From assembly GCF_030408415.1 (NCBI RefSeq), contig NZ_CP046976.1, forward strand, positions 744,001 to 808,000: a DNA stretch of 64,000 nucleotides, written 5' to 3'. A program made the translations under genes and the position numbers. The stretch is from Corynebacterium appendicis CIP 107643. Its GTDB lineage: Bacteria; Actinomycetota; Actinomycetes; Mycobacteriales; Mycobacteriaceae. Of this stretch, positions 17,887 through 27,345 are shown one piece after another. The notes beneath the pieces were generated by a model that did not search any database, was not told the origin of the DNA, and saw nothing but the letters and a program-made list of their open reading frames with translations. The first letter of the stretch is position 1. Every line of letters begins with the position of its first letter.

Positions 17887-18227
17887 GCGTCCCGCTCCTC
17901 GGCGTGCACGCGGCGCGCCTCGGAGAGCCACGCCGGCTGATCGCTCAGCAGCTCCTTGATCTCCTGGGTGGTCAGCGGCTTATCCATGCCGTTCTTCTTG
18001 AGTGCCGTAATGGAAATGCCTAGCTTGCGCGCCACCTCCGGCCGCGGGTGCGGGCCGTTCGCGCGCAGCTCTGTGAGCCACTCTGGCGGGTTGTCCTGCA
18101 GCTCGCGCAGCTCGGCGTGCGTGACGCCGCCGTCCTGGAACTCCTGCGGGGTCGCCGGCAGGTAAATGCCGAGCTTTTTCGCTGCTGTCGCGGGCTTCAT
18201 CGCTGTGCTTGACGGCTGTTCGCTCAT
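17883..18227 (-). CDS. DUF5997 family small HTH-like protein
   Basis: 114 residues. Two similar helical blocks are visible: an N-terminal [17 protein letters not shown] plus [62 protein letters not shown], where [14 protein letters not shown] looks like a helix-turn-helix. The family is actinobacterial with unknown function. The gene is divergent, 22 bp away, from a LysR-type substrate-binding protein that has no DNA-binding domain of its own, suggesting a split regulator. Its stop overlaps glyA by 4 bp. Confidence 0.8.
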   Translation of the reverse strand: MSEQPSSTAMKPATAAKKLGIYLPATPQEFQDGGVTHAELRELQDNPPEWLTELRANGPHPRPEVARKLGISITALKKNGMDKPLTTQEIKELLSDQPAWLSEARRVHAEERDA

Positions 18228-18249
18228 GCCCAAACGGTAGCATCGGGGC

Positions 18250-19092
18250 ATGCTTCGCCTCGCCTTCGTCACCGGAACCGAACCCGGAAAATGGTTCGCG
18301 CGCTACCGCGACACCACCGACCACGGCCTCGAGGCGGTCCCAAGCGACGACCCATACGCATCGCTTATCGACGACACCGCCCACCTCGCCCTCCTCCGCC
18401 TCCCCGACCCCCGCATCGGCGAACCGGGGGAGCAGTTCCACCAAGTGCGGCTGTACACCGAAAAACCCGGTGTCGCCGTGCCGAAAGACTCCGTCTACGC
18501 CGAGGTCGGCGAAGCTGTTCGCCCTTCCGACCTCGCTGACGAGCACGTCAACTACCGGTTTGTTCCCGGCTCCGGCTCCGGCGCGGGTGTGGGGACGAGT
18601 GAGGGGGCGGACGCGGCTACGGACTCCGCCTCTGCTCACGTTGCGCCTTTCGGCTCCGACATCGACGAATTGCGAGCCGCGCTCCAGGTCGTCGCCGCGA
18701 ACGTCGGGGTCGCGTACGCGCCCGCGCCGTTGCTCAAGGTCTTGTCGAAGAAGCAGGTCGTCGTGCTTGGACTCCGCGGAACCGGCGGGGGCGCGGCCGG
18801 GGCGGTGGAAGAGAGCCAAGAAGCAGCCGGGGCGGTCGAGGTGGAGGAAGCTCAGGGGGCGGAGACGGAGATCGCGCTCGTGTGGAAGGTCGAAAAAGAC
18901 TCGGAGGCGATCCAGGATTTCGTCGGGGTGGCTAAGGGGAGGACGAGGAACTCTTCGAGGGGGAGGGGGACGTCGAAAAGCGGGCGAAGCCGATCGAAAT
19001 CAAACCGTTATAATAAGAGCGAAACTGGTGCGCAGCGCAAGGGGTTCTCTGGAAATCGCCCCAAAAGAGGGGGGCGCAGGCGACGTCGATGA
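18250..19092 (+). CDS. LysR-type substrate-binding domain protein without HTH, basic C-tail
   Basis: 280 residues. It begins directly with a periplasmic-binding-like fold (MLRLAFVTGTEPGKWFARY, then DDTAHLALLRLPDPR and GVAVPKDSVYAEVGE), as in the effector domain of LysR regulators, with a low-complexity Gly/Ser/Ala linker near 115-130 and again at 170-200. The last 50 residues are Arg/Gly/Ser/Lys-rich (SSRGRGTSKSGRSRSKS, ending GGRRRRR), probably nucleic-acid binding. No winged HTH is present. The pairing with the divergent DUF5997 gene suggests cooperation. Confidence 0.75.
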   Translation: MLRLAFVTGTEPGKWFARYRDTTDHGLEAVPSDDPYASLIDDTAHLALLRLPDPRIGEPGEQFHQVRLYTEKPGVAVPKDSVYAEVGEAVRPSDLADEHVNYRFVPGSGSGAGVGTSEGADAATDSASAHVAPFGSDIDELRAALQVVAANVGVAYAPAPLLKVLSKKQVVVLGLRGTGGGAAGAVEESQEAAGAVEVEEAQGAETEIALVWKVEKDSEAIQDFVGVAKGRTRNSSRGRGTSKSGRSRSKSNRYNKSETGAQRKGFSGNRPKRGGRRRRR

Positions 19093-19156
19093 CGCCGAGT
19101 TTGCATAATGGTGAACGGACAACATTAGAAATTGCTTACGAAAGGATACTGAGTTT

Positions 19157-19732
19157 ATGAACCGCAAGTTTGGCGCAACTGTCGCAGCACTGGCACTGTC
19201 CGCAGGCCTCGTCGCCTGCTCCGACGGTGAGGGCGACGTCGACGAAGTCGAGGCCACCGAAACCAACACCGTGACCTCCGCTGCTGAGGACACTGCTGCC
19301 GAGGACACCGCTACCGAGGACGCAGACGCTTCCGACGCTGAAGGCGCTGGCGCCGAGGGTGACACCACCGAGCTGACCACCCAGGACGGCGAGAAGGTCG
19401 TCGTTCCGTCCGCGGCTGCCAACGCTACGGAAGAGCTGGGACTGGGCAACTGGGGCGAGCCGATCGCAGCTGAGACCAACGATGACGGCGCGACCCTGAT
19501 CGAGTACGACGCAGACAAGAACATCGTCTACTCCGAGGAGACGGGTGCTGTCCCGCTGGTGGGCGAGATCGCTAATACCTGGAAGAAGGAAGGCGGCCTG
19601 AACAGCGAGGTCGGCCTGCCGACCAAGGCCGAGGATAAGCGCGACGACAACAACGGCTGGATCCAGGACTTCCAGAACGGCACCATCGAGTGGTTTGAGG
19701 AGAACGGCGAGTTCGGCCCCAAGATCAACTAA
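19157..19732 (+). CDS. LGFP-repeat lipoprotein
   Basis: 191 residues. The signal peptide (MNRKFGATVAALALSAG) ends in lipobox GLVAC. An acidic Glu/Asp/Thr/Ala linker (residues 25-75) leads to a C-terminal domain with LGFP-repeat features: VPLVGEIANTWKKEGGLNSEVGLPTKAE then WIQDFQNGTIEW. LGFP repeats are thought to anchor proteins in the corynebacterial/mycobacterial cell wall. Monocistronic, between the LysR-like gene and phoH2. Confidence 0.85.
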   Translation: MNRKFGATVAALALSAGLVACSDGEGDVDEVEATETNTVTSAAEDTAAEDTATEDADASDAEGAGAEGDTTELTTQDGEKVVVPSAAANATEELGLGNWGEPIAAETNDDGATLIEYDADKNIVYSEETGAVPLVGEIANTWKKEGGLNSEVGLPTKAEDKRDDNNGWIQDFQNGTIEWFEENGEFGPKIN

Positions 19733-19776
19733 CTAGCTGCGCCGACCGGAGCGATGAGGTTTAACGGAAGTTAACC

Positions 19777-19790
19777 TTACATCGATGTAA
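19777..19790. promoter_or_regulatory. Perfect 14-bp palindrome upstream of phoH2
   Basis: TTACATCGATGTAA is a perfect palindrome in an AT-rich stretch with TTAACGGAAGTTAACC just before and TTTACACT just after. The symmetry suggests a dimeric repressor site over the phoH2 promoter. The regulator is unknown. Confidence 0.5.
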
Positions 19791-19804
19791 TTTACACTTT
19801 GCCC

Positions 19805-19869
19805 CCCTAGTGTGGCGGGTGTCAGGCACCGCGAAGAACGGTGCTGGCTACCACCAACCGCACTAGGGG
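19805..19869 (+). promoter_or_regulatory. Structured leader immediately before phoH2
   Basis: CCCCTAGTG (19805-19813) can pair with CACTAGGGG (19861-19869), enclosing an inner GCACCG/CGGTGC hairpin with loop CGAAGAA. The outer 3' arm contains the AGGGG ribosome binding site of phoH2, so the fold would hide it. I do not recognise a known riboswitch class; a structured mRNA leader is the plain reading. Confidence 0.45.
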
Positions 19870-19878
19870 AGCAAGTTC

Positions 19879-21252
19879 ATGTTTGACCCTTCTGTTAGCA
19901 ATATCGACACCGCCGACGCTCGGATGGAAAGCATCGGCCACAATCCCGAACAACTCACCTCACCCACCGCACTGAAAACGTACGTGCTGGACACGTCGGT
20001 TCTTCTGTCCGACCCGTGGGCGTTGAGAAAGTTCGCGGAGCACAGCGTTGTCCTCCCGCTCGTGGTCGTCACAGAACTCGAGCAGAAACGTCATCACCCA
20101 GAGCTTGGCTGGTTCGCCCGCCAAGCTCTTCGTTTTTTGGAGGACATGCGCGCCGACTACGACCGGCTGGATGAGCCGATGCCGGTCAATGTCGACGGCG
20201 GCACTGTCCGTGTCGAGTTGAACCACCAGGACCAGTCCAATCTGCCGGTCGCTCTCCGCGGCCCGGAGAACGACAACCGGATCCTCGCCTGCGCCTACAA
20301 CTTCATGCAGGAGGGCAAGGACACGGTTCTGGTGACCAAGGATGTGCCGCTTCGCGTGAAGGCAGGTGCTGTCGGTCTGGTGGCGCAGGAGTACCGTGCC
20401 CAGGACGTCGTGCTGACGGGTTACACGGGCATGGCTGAGCTCGAGGTTTCCGGGGAAGAGATCAACGAGCTGTACGCGACGGGGTTCGCGGCGATCAACA
20501 CGGGCGATCTGCCGGTGCACTGCGGGTTGACGCTGAACGCAGGTTCGCAGTCGGCCCTCGCGCGCGTGGCACCGAGCGGAGGGGTCAAGCTCGTCCGCGG
20601 CGACGCCGACGCGTTCGGTTTGTCCGGCCGGAGCGCTGAGCAGCGGGTTGCGCTCGATCTGCTTCTCGACGACACGGTCGGCATCGTCTCCATTGGCGGC
20701 CGCGCCGGCACCGGTAAGTCGGCGCTTGCCCTGTGCGCTGGTCTGGAGTCGGTGTTGGAGCGCGGGGAGCACAAGCGCATCATTGTCTTCCGCCCGCTGT
20801 ATGCGGTGGGCGGCCAGAACTTGGGTTATCTGCCGGGCGACGAGATGGAGAAGATGAATCCGTGGTCGCAGGCGGTCTACGACACGTTGGAGGGCGTCGT
20901 GTCGGATAATGTGCTCGACGAAGTCGCCTCCCGCGATCTGCTCGAGGTGCTGCCGCTGACGCACATCCGCGGGCGCAGCCTGCATGACGCGTTCGTGATC
21001 GTGGATGAGGCGCAGTCGCTGGAGCGCAATGTCCTGCTGACGGTCCTGTCGCGCCTCGGCCGCGGCTCGCGCGTGGTGCTCACGCACGATGTCGCGCAGC
21101 GCGACAACCTGCGGGTGGGGCGCCATGACGGTGTGCAGGCGGTGATCGAGAAGCTGAAGGGACAGGATCTCTTCGCGCACGTCACGTTGACGCGTTCGGA
21201 GCGTTCGCCGATCGCGGAGCTGGTCACAGACCTGCTCGAGGACCACGCCTAG
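19879..21252 (+). CDS. phoH2: PhoH2: PIN-domain/PhoH ATPase fusion
   Basis: 457 residues. The N-terminal PIN ribonuclease domain begins [13 protein letters not shown] (Asp38) with [12 protein letters not shown] and later acidic residues ([21 protein letters not shown]). The C-terminal PhoH ATPase has [13 protein letters not shown] (about 272) and [11 protein letters not shown] (about 375). Mycobacterial PhoH2 is an ATP-dependent RNA helicase/RNase; there it has an upstream antitoxin-like gene, not seen here, where the leader is short and non-coding. ATG 19879 is preceded by AGGGGAGC. Confidence 0.93.
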   Translation: MFDPSVSNIDTADARMESIGHNPEQLTSPTALKTYVLDTSVLLSDPWALRKFAEHSVVLPLVVVTELEQKRHHPELGWFARQALRFLEDMRADYDRLDEPMPVNVDGGTVRVELNHQDQSNLPVALRGPENDNRILACAYNFMQEGKDTVLVTKDVPLRVKAGAVGLVAQEYRAQDVVLTGYTGMAELEVSGEEINELYATGFAAINTGDLPVHCGLTLNAGSQSALARVAPSGGVKLVRGDADAFGLSGRSAEQRVALDLLLDDTVGIVSIGGRAGTGKSALALCAGLESVLERGEHKRIIVFRPLYAVGGQNLGYLPGDEMEKMNPWSQAVYDTLEGVVSDNVLDEVASRDLLEVLPLTHIRGRSLHDAFVIVDEAQSLERNVLLTVLSRLGRGSRVVLTHDVAQRDNLRVGRHDGVQAVIEKLKGQDLFAHVTLTRSERSPIAELVTDLLEDHA

Positions 21253-21309
21253 GGGCCCTGAGATGCACGCTGCGCAGCCAATTCACAGGTAGGGGAGGGC
21301 GGTTGTACG

Positions 21310-21879
21310 ATGGTCGCCATGTCGAATCGCGATTTCACGATCCGCCCGATCCGCCCTGAGGATTATCCGCAGGTCCGCGAGATCTACGAGTCGGGCTTGG
21401 GAACAGGCCATGCTTCGTACGAGACGGAGGGGCCGACGTGGGCGAAATTTGCCACAAACAAAATCATCGAGACCGTGTTCGTCGCTGTCGAACCTGACGA
21501 CGACGACAAGGTTCTCGGCTGGGTCGCCGCCGCCCAGGCCTCCACGCGTTCGGTCTTTCACGGCGTGGTGGAGGACTCGATCTACACTCACGAGGATGCG
21601 CGCGGCCGCGGCGTGTCCGGCGCTTTGCTGGACAAGCTCATCGAGACCTGCAAAGCGCTGAATAAGTGGGCCATCCACTCGTGGATTTTCCCGGAGAACG
21701 AAGGGTCGGCGGGGCTGCATGTCTCGCGCGGCTTCGTCAAGGTGGGCACCTACCACCAGATGGCGAAGATGACGTACGGCGAGCTCGCCGGCACGTGGCG
21801 CGACACGGATATTTACGAGCTGCTGCTGCCGAAGCCAGGCAAGAAGCCGGCGGCAGGGGATGCGGACGCGGACGTCTAA
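21310..21879 (+). CDS. GNAT N-acetyltransferase, phosphinothricin/methionine-sulfoximine type
   Basis: 189 residues. The start IRPIRPEDYPQVREIYE and the acetyl-CoA loop ARGRGVSGALLDKLIE are GNAT hallmarks. GRGVSG followed by IHSWIFPENEGSAGLHVSRGFVKVGTYHQM resembles the phosphinothricin/methionine-derivative acetyltransferase branch (MddA/Pat). ATG 21310 is used because GGGAGGG lies upstream; an in-frame ATG at 21319 is possible. Substrate not proven. Confidence 0.85.
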   Translation: MVAMSNRDFTIRPIRPEDYPQVREIYESGLGTGHASYETEGPTWAKFATNKIIETVFVAVEPDDDDKVLGWVAAAQASTRSVFHGVVEDSIYTHEDARGRGVSGALLDKLIETCKALNKWAIHSWIFPENEGSAGLHVSRGFVKVGTYHQMAKMTYGELAGTWRDTDIYELLLPKPGKKPAAGDADADV

Positions 21880-21923
21880 AAAACGCTTTTCGCTTATCGG
21901 CGTCCCGTCTGCCCCACTACTTC

Positions 21924-23462
21924 CTATTCAACCGTTTCTTTCAGCGTGTCCTCGTGCACTGGCACAAGCAGCAGTGCTGCTGCCACGACAAGCGGGATGA
22001 GCAGGAGGAAAATGGGGGTCAAACCGTCGTTGTAGCTGGAGGCGATGGCGTCGTGAAGCGGCTGTGGCAAATGGTTGACGGTGCCGGGCGTCATCGACTG
22101 AGCGGCACCTCCGTCGAAGGCTTCGGCGTATTTCGCGCCTTCCGGGCCGAGCGCTTTGAGCGCGTCCGGGAGGCGTTCTTCCATGTTGTTTTGCATGTTG
22201 TGGATGAACACGGTGCCCACGATCGACGCGCCGACGGACATGCCGATCTGGCGGAAGAAGTTGTTCGCGGCGGTCGCGGTGCCCACGACGGAGATCGGGA
22301 ACGAGTTCTGCACGATGAGAATCAGAACCTGCATGACCATGCCCAGGCCGAAGCCGTAAATGAAGATGTACGAGCCGAGTGTCCAGAGCCCGGTGTCAAC
22401 GGTGAGGCGGGAGAGCAGGAAGCAGCCGACGGCGACGATGATCAGGCCCACGATCGGGAACGCCTTGTAGTGCCCGGTGCGAGTGATCAGGGCGCCGATG
22501 CCGATGGAGGTGATGATCATGCCGCCGACCATCGGGATCATCATGAGACCCGCCTCGGTCGGGGTCATGGAGTGGACCATCTGCAGGTAGGTCGGCAGGT
22601 ACGCCATCACGCCCGTCATGGAGATGCCCAGCACGACGCTGGCAGCGGTGGTCAGCGCCATATTGCGGTTGCGGAACAGGTGCATCGGTACGAGTGGATC
22701 CTTCGCGCGAAGCTCCACGACGACGAAGATCGCCGCCGCGACAGCCGACGTGACCAGCAAGCCGATGATGCGGGCGGAACCCCAAGGGTACTGCAGCCCG
22801 CCCCAGGTGGTGGCGAGAATGAGTGTGGAGGTGGACACCGCCATCAGCGTTGCGCCGAGCCAGTCGAACCGGAAGCCGTCGCGGTTGCCCTTGGACAGGT
22901 CGAGAACGATCGAGGCGACGGTCATCGCGAGCAGGCCCAGCGGGATATTCATCCACAGACCCCAGCGCCATCCGGGGCCGTCGGTGAACCAGCCGCCGAG
23001 CACAGGGCCGAGCACGGAGGAGATGCCGAACACGGCGCCCATGACGCCCATGTACTTGCCGCGTTCGCGGGCCGGCACGACCTCGGCGATGATGGCCTGC
23101 GAGTTGATCATCATGCCGCCGGCGCCGAAGCCTTGGACGGCGCGGCCGATGATGAGCAGCGTCATCGTGTTGGCGAACCCGCCGAGGATGGAGCCGATCA
23201 CGAAGAAGGCGATGCCGGAGATGTAGAACCATTTGCGGCCGAGGCCGTCGCCAAGCTTGCCGTAGATGGGCAGTGCGATGGTCATGGTGACCATGAACGC
23301 GGAGATGACCCAGCTCATGTGCTCGACGCCGCCGAGCTCACCGACGATGGTGGGAAGCGCCGACGAGAAGATCATTTGGCCGAGCGAGCTCATCAGCATG
23401 GTGATGATGAGCGCGGAGAAGACGAGCCCGACGTTGGGGCTTTTCTGCTGGGTATCTGCCAT
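21924..23462 (-). CDS. MFS drug:H+ antiporter, DHA2 (14-helix) family
   Basis: 512 residues, strongly hydrophobic with about 14 helices. Signatures of EmrB/QacA transporters: LPTIVGELGGVEHMSWVISA near the N-terminus (with preceding SSLGQMIFSSA), the motif A-like loop YGKLGDGLGRKWFY, and the motif C-like GSILGGFANTM and GPVLGGWFTDGPGWRWGLWMNIP. Exports hydrophobic or cationic compounds using the proton gradient; no regulator is adjacent. Confidence 0.92.
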   Translation of the reverse strand: MADTQQKSPNVGLVFSALIITMLMSSLGQMIFSSALPTIVGELGGVEHMSWVISAFMVTMTIALPIYGKLGDGLGRKWFYISGIAFFVIGSILGGFANTMTLLIIGRAVQGFGAGGMMINSQAIIAEVVPARERGKYMGVMGAVFGISSVLGPVLGGWFTDGPGWRWGLWMNIPLGLLAMTVASIVLDLSKGNRDGFRFDWLGATLMAVSTSTLILATTWGGLQYPWGSARIIGLLVTSAVAAAIFVVVELRAKDPLVPMHLFRNRNMALTTAASVVLGISMTGVMAYLPTYLQMVHSMTPTEAGLMMIPMVGGMIITSIGIGALITRTGHYKAFPIVGLIIVAVGCFLLSRLTVDTGLWTLGSYIFIYGFGLGMVMQVLILIVQNSFPISVVGTATAANNFFRQIGMSVGASIVGTVFIHNMQNNMEERLPDALKALGPEGAKYAEAFDGGAAQSMTPGTVNHLPQPLHDAIASSYNDGLTPIFLLLIPLVVAAALLLVPVHEDTLKETVE

Positions 23463-23560
23463 TCGAGCCTCCGTGCAGTGTAATTATTTAATGCGGCCTG
23501 CAACATTACTCCCGGTGTGGGAAAGCGCAATATCGCGCTTGTCGACGCAGCGTGCAGACC

Positions 23561-23623
23561 GAAAAGCCCCAGCGCGCCAGAATTTCTCCCGCGGCGGGGA
23601 GGTCATTTCCAGCGAGCTGGGGC
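23561..23623 (-). terminator. Terminator downstream of fumC
   Basis: Read on the minus strand, GCCCCAGC (23623-23616) pairs with GCTGGGGC (23573-23566), enclosing an inner CTCCC/GGGAG hairpin, followed directly by TTTTC. It lies between the fumC stop and the MFS gene start. Confidence 0.7.
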
Positions 23624-23670
23624 GGGAAGGGGAGCGGCTAGCTCGGTGCTAGTTTCCTTGCAACTTTCCG

Positions 23671-25068
23671 CTAGTTGCGGTCGGTGTTAGCCATGTCGAG
23701 GACGTTGAGGCGGCGGTCCAGCTCTTCCTCGGTCAGATCGTCGCCGATGAAGCCGAGGTCGATGACGGTCTGGCGGATCGTCTTGCCTTCCTTGAGGGCG
23801 GTCTTAGCCACCTTCGCGGCGTTCTCGTAGCCGATGGCGGAGTTCAGCGGGGTCACGATGGACGGGGAGGACTCCGCGAGGGTCTGCATGCGTCCGACGT
23901 TGGGCTCGATGCCGTCGACAAGCTTGGTGGCGAACTGGCGTGCCGTGTTTGCGAGAAGGCGGGCGGACTCGAGGACGTTGCGGGCCATGACCGGGATGAA
24001 CACGTTGAGCTCGAACTGGCCCTGCGTGCCGGAGAACGCGACGGCGGCGTCGTTGCCGATGACCTGGGCGGAGACCTGGGTCGCGGTCTCGCACAGGACC
24101 GGGTTGACCTTGCCCGGCATAATGGAAGAGCCCGGCTGGAGGTCCGGCAGGTGGATCTCGGCGAAGCCGGTCAGCGGGCCGGAACCCATGAGGCGGATGT
24201 CGTTGGCGATCTTGTACAGGGAGACGGCGACGGTGCGCATCGCGCCGGAGAATTCGACGAGGCCGTCGCGGTTGGCCTGCGCCTCGAAGTGGTTGCCGGC
24301 TTCGGTGAGCTCGTTGATGCCGGTGAGGCTCTTGAGCTCTTCGGTGACCTTCGCGCCGAAGTCGGCCGGGGTGTTAAGACCGGTGCCCGCGGCGGTGCCG
24401 CCGATCGGCAGCTCGCCCAAGCGCTCGAGGGTGGACTCGACGCGGGCGATGCCGAGCTCGATCTGGCGTGCGTAGCCGGAGAACTCCTGGCCGAGTGTGA
24501 CCGGGACTGCGTCCATGAGGTGGGTGCGGCCGGACTTGACCACGGACTTCCACTCCTCGGCCTTCTTCTCCAGCGACTCCTGGAGGACCTTCAAGCCCGG
24601 GATGAGGTCGTTGACTGCGGCCTCGGTAGCGGCGACGTGCGTCGCGGTCGGGAACGTGTCGTTGGAGGACTGGCCCATGTTCACGTCGTCGTTGGGGTGG
24701 ACCTCGACGCCGTTTTCCTTCGCGATCGACGCGATGACCTCGTTCGTGTTCATGTTGGACGACGTGCCGGAGCCGGTCTGGAACACGTCGATCGGGAACT
24801 CAGCATCGTGCTTGCCGTCGGCGATTTCTTTCGCGGCGGCGACGATGGCGTCGGCTTTGGCTGCGTCGAGGGCGCCGGAGGACTTGTTCACCGTCGCGCA
24901 CGCAGCCTTGAGAAGGCCGAGCGCGCGGATCTGCTGGGTCTCGAGGCCCCGGCCGGAGATGGGGAAGTTCTCCACCGCACGCTGGGTCTGCGCGCGCCAT
25001 AGAGCCTGCGCGGGGACCTTCACTTCACCCATGGTGTCGTGCTCGATGCGGTATTCCTGATCAGCCAT
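23671..25068 (-). CDS. fumC: Fumarate hydratase class II
   Basis: 465 residues. Iron-independent hydration of fumarate to malate in the TCA cycle. Signature [12 protein letters not shown] for the fumarase/aspartase superfamily, [21 protein letters not shown] with the catalytic His, and [15 protein letters not shown] for the substrate site are all present. ATG 25068 ([10 protein letters not shown]) is preferred over ATG 25074 because AAAGGA then has proper spacing. Position before glpX is conserved. Confidence 0.97.
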   Translation of the reverse strand: MADQEYRIEHDTMGEVKVPAQALWRAQTQRAVENFPISGRGLETQQIRALGLLKAACATVNKSSGALDAAKADAIVAAAKEIADGKHDAEFPIDVFQTGSGTSSNMNTNEVIASIAKENGVEVHPNDDVNMGQSSNDTFPTATHVAATEAAVNDLIPGLKVLQESLEKKAEEWKSVVKSGRTHLMDAVPVTLGQEFSGYARQIELGIARVESTLERLGELPIGGTAAGTGLNTPADFGAKVTEELKSLTGINELTEAGNHFEAQANRDGLVEFSGAMRTVAVSLYKIANDIRLMGSGPLTGFAEIHLPDLQPGSSIMPGKVNPVLCETATQVSAQVIGNDAAVAFSGTQGQFELNVFIPVMARNVLESARLLANTARQFATKLVDGIEPNVGRMQTLAESSPSIVTPLNSAIGYENAAKVAKTALKEGKTIRQTVIDLGFIGDDLTEEELDRRLNVLDMANTDRN

Positions 25069-25172
25069 AATCATCCTTTGCGTGAGTCGCGTGCACGTCG
25101 CGGAGCGCGCAGTGAAATGCGGCGGATCCGCGCGTGCCTTTCCACCCGTGATTATGCCCCAACCGGAGGTGA

Positions 25173-25216
25173 TCGGGCGCATAAATGCCCGAATGGTGCC
25201 CCCGCTTTGAGGGGGC
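25173..25216 (-). terminator. Two hairpins between glpX and fumC
   Basis: GCCCCC (25198-25203) pairs with GGGGGC (25211-25216), and TCGGGC (25173-25178) pairs with GCCCGA (25187-25192). They lie 17-60 bp after the glpX stop on the minus strand. Neither has a T-run, so termination is plausible but weakly supported. Confidence 0.45.
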
Positions 25217-25232
25217 TGTGCCGGAGGTGCCG

Positions 25233-26240
25233 CTAGTTGGCCGGGCCGGAGTAGTCGATCGCGGAGTACTCGCGCAGTTTAGTCAGCTTATGGCGGGACT
25301 CGACGAGGCGGACGGTGCCGGACTTGGAGCGCATCGCCAGGGAGCGGGTGGTGGCGCCGTCGGCGCGGTAGGACACGCCGCGGAGCATGTCGCCGTTGGT
25401 GACGCCGGTCGCGGCGAAGAAGCAGTTGTTGGAGCTGACCAGGTCGTTGATGCCCAGCACACGGTCGAGGTCGTGGCCGGCGGCGAGGACCTTCTCGCGC
25501 TCTTCGTCGGACTGGGGCGCGAGCATGCCCTGGATTTCGCCGTCGAGGCACTTCAGGGCGCAGGCGGTGATGACGCCTTCGGGCGTGCCGCCGATGCCCA
25601 TGGCGATGTCGATGGAGTTGTTGTTGCGTGCCGCGGCGATGGCGCCGGCGACATCGCCGTCCATGATGAAGCGGACCTTCGCGCCAGCCTCCCGGATATC
25701 GGCGACGAGCTGCGAGTGGCGTGGGCGGTCGAGGACCACAACGGTGACATCGCGCGTGTCGATGCCCTTGGCCTTGGCCACGACCTGGATGTTGTGCGAC
25801 ACCGGTGCGGTGATGTCAATCTTGCCTGCGGACTCGGGGCCGACGGCGATCTTGTTCATGTAGAACGCGTCGGTCGGGTCGTACATGGTGCCGCGCTCGG
25901 CGGCGGCGATAACGGAGATGGAGTTCGGGCGGCCTTCCGCCATGAGGCGGGTGCCGTCGACCGGGTCGACAGCGATGTCGAGAGGAGCACCCTGGCCGTT
26001 TCCGACGTTCTCGCCGTTGAAGAGCATCGGCGCTTCGTCCTTTTCGCCCTCGCCGATGACGATGACACCGTCCATGGTGACGGAGTTGATCATCTTGCGC
26101 ATCGCGTCGACTGCGGCGCCGTCGCCCTCGTTCTTCTTGCCGCGGCCGACCCACCGGCCGGAGGCGAGCGCCGCCGCTTCTGTCACGCGAACGAGTTCCA
26201 TCGCGAGGTTGCGGTCCGGTGCTTCGACGGAGTTGGACAT
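25233..26240 (-). CDS. glpX: Fructose-1,6-bisphosphatase class II (GlpX)
   Basis: 335 residues. Gluconeogenic hydrolysis of fructose-1,6-bisphosphate; in corynebacteria this class is the essential FBPase. Metal and substrate motifs visible: [40 protein letters not shown], and [22 protein letters not shown] 26240 is preceded by CCAGGAGGCG, a strong ribosome binding site. Gene order fumC-glpX follows mycobacteria. Confidence 0.96.
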   Translation of the reverse strand: MSNSVEAPDRNLAMELVRVTEAAALASGRWVGRGKKNEGDGAAVDAMRKMINSVTMDGVIVIGEGEKDEAPMLFNGENVGNGQGAPLDIAVDPVDGTRLMAEGRPNSISVIAAAERGTMYDPTDAFYMNKIAVGPESAGKIDITAPVSHNIQVVAKAKGIDTRDVTVVVLDRPRHSQLVADIREAGAKVRFIMDGDVAGAIAAARNNNSIDIAMGIGGTPEGVITACALKCLDGEIQGMLAPQSDEEREKVLAAGHDLDRVLGINDLVSSNNCFFAATGVTNGDMLRGVSYRADGATTRSLAMRSKSGTVRLVESRHKLTKLREYSAIDYSGPAN

Positions 26241-26418
26241 TGTGTGCGCCTCCTGGGCAGTGAATGGGGGGGTAGTCCTACGGTGAGATTCGTTGAAATA
26301 ATGTCACCTTTGTGTCCATTGTGGCACCTTTGGGTGCCCGGTATGTCTGGTTTCTCACCTGATCGGGGGCGCTCGACGTATTTCGGGAGTGGTGCTGCGG
26401 CGTGCCATACTGTCAGGC

Positions 26419-27036
26419 GTGGCTAAGGAGAAACCCCGGATTTTCCAGGACGGCAAGGACATGACGATCAATGTCATCGTCATTGTCTTGTTGATGGTCG
26501 GCGCGGTCGGCTTCACCGGCATGTGCAGTTTCAGTCCGGGACGCCCGGAGAACGGGCCTGTCCAGGAGGTCGACGGCGCGACGTTCATGGGCATGGAAGC
26601 CCGCGCGGTGAATTTCCCGGTGCGTTTCCCGCAGATGCCGGAAGGCTGGGTGAATAACTCGGCGCGCCGTTCCACGATCGGGGAGGCGCCGGCACCGGTC
26701 GTGGGCTGGGTGACACCGCAGGAGGGGTACGTGCAGATCACGCAGACGGACGCGGACGTCGACACGGCGGTTGAGCGCGTCGATTCCGCGCCGCGCGAGA
26801 AAACAGGCACGCAGCTTATCGACGACTCCCATGAAGCCACCGTCTACTCCTCCCCCGAGGAAGACATCCGCGACCTGTGGGTCGTCGACTTAGGCGATGT
26901 GCGTCTGCTGGTGAAAGGCGAAGCCGGTGAGGACGAGTTCCGTGAGCTGCTCGCCACCGCTATCAACACGGAGCCGCTGCCGCACGAGGTCGCGCCGCAG
27001 GAAGAAGCCGGAGTAGAAGCCCCGGCCGGGTCTTAG
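26419..27036 (+). CDS. DUF4245 membrane-anchored protein
   Basis: 205 residues from a GTG. One N-terminal transmembrane helix ([21 protein letters not shown]) is followed by an extracytoplasmic domain ([34 protein letters not shown]). The position between glpX and xseB matches DUF4245 proteins in Corynebacteriales. The start has no good ribosome binding site, but CATACT lies about 8 bp upstream, suggesting a leaderless transcript. Convergent overlap of 4 bp with xseB. Function unknown. Confidence 0.83.
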   Translation: MAKEKPRIFQDGKDMTINVIVIVLLMVGAVGFTGMCSFSPGRPENGPVQEVDGATFMGMEARAVNFPVRFPQMPEGWVNNSARRSTIGEAPAPVVGWVTPQEGYVQITQTDADVDTAVERVDSAPREKTGTQLIDDSHEATVYSSPEEDIRDLWVVDLGDVRLLVKGEAGEDEFRELLATAINTEPLPHEVAPQEEAGVEAPAGS

Positions 27037-27311
27037 TCCTCTTCGCTGGCGTCGGCTGCGGCTTCAGCTTTTGTGGAGCCGAGGGCGGCTTCGACGCGCT
27101 GCTGGGCGCCGTCGAGAAGCACTTCGCAGCGTTTGGCGAGAGCCTCGCCGCGCTCCCAGTACTTGAGTGATTCGTCGAGGCTCATTTGGCCGAGCTCGAG
27201 GATCTTGACGGTCTCGATGAGCTCGTCGCGTGCCTGCTCGTAGGTGAGCGTGGCCGGGTCGGGAAATGCCTCGTCGCCGGGGGTGCCTTGTCCGAAGGTG
27301 TTGTCTGCCAT
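27033..27311 (-). CDS. xseB: Exodeoxyribonuclease VII small subunit
   Basis: 92 residues. The core [52 protein letters not shown] is the two-helix XseB family pattern. It partners XseA to degrade single-stranded DNA. It lies downstream of xseA on the same strand after a 34-bp gap. Confidence 0.95.
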   Translation of the reverse strand: MADNTFGQGTPGDEAFPDPATLTYEQARDELIETVKILELGQMSLDESLKYWERGEALAKRCEVLLDGAQQRVEAALGSTKAEAAADASEED

Positions 27312-27345
27312 TGTGTTCTCCTCGATGTCTGCTTGATGTGTGCGG

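Noticed and set aside
19805-19869. Known riboswitch class in the phoH2 leader
   Set aside because: The pairing is real but I could not match the conserved core of any riboswitch that I know, so it is listed only as a structured leader.
8438-21948. Shared 14-mer TTTCTTTCAGCGTG at 8438 and 21935
   Set aside because: A repeat of this length is expected several times by chance among all pairs in 64 kb, and the contexts are unrelated.
21666-23483. A 600-codon plus-strand frame across the MFS gene
   Set aside because: The translation is Asp/His/Gly/Arg-rich with no family features, while the opposite strand gives a clear 14-helix transporter.
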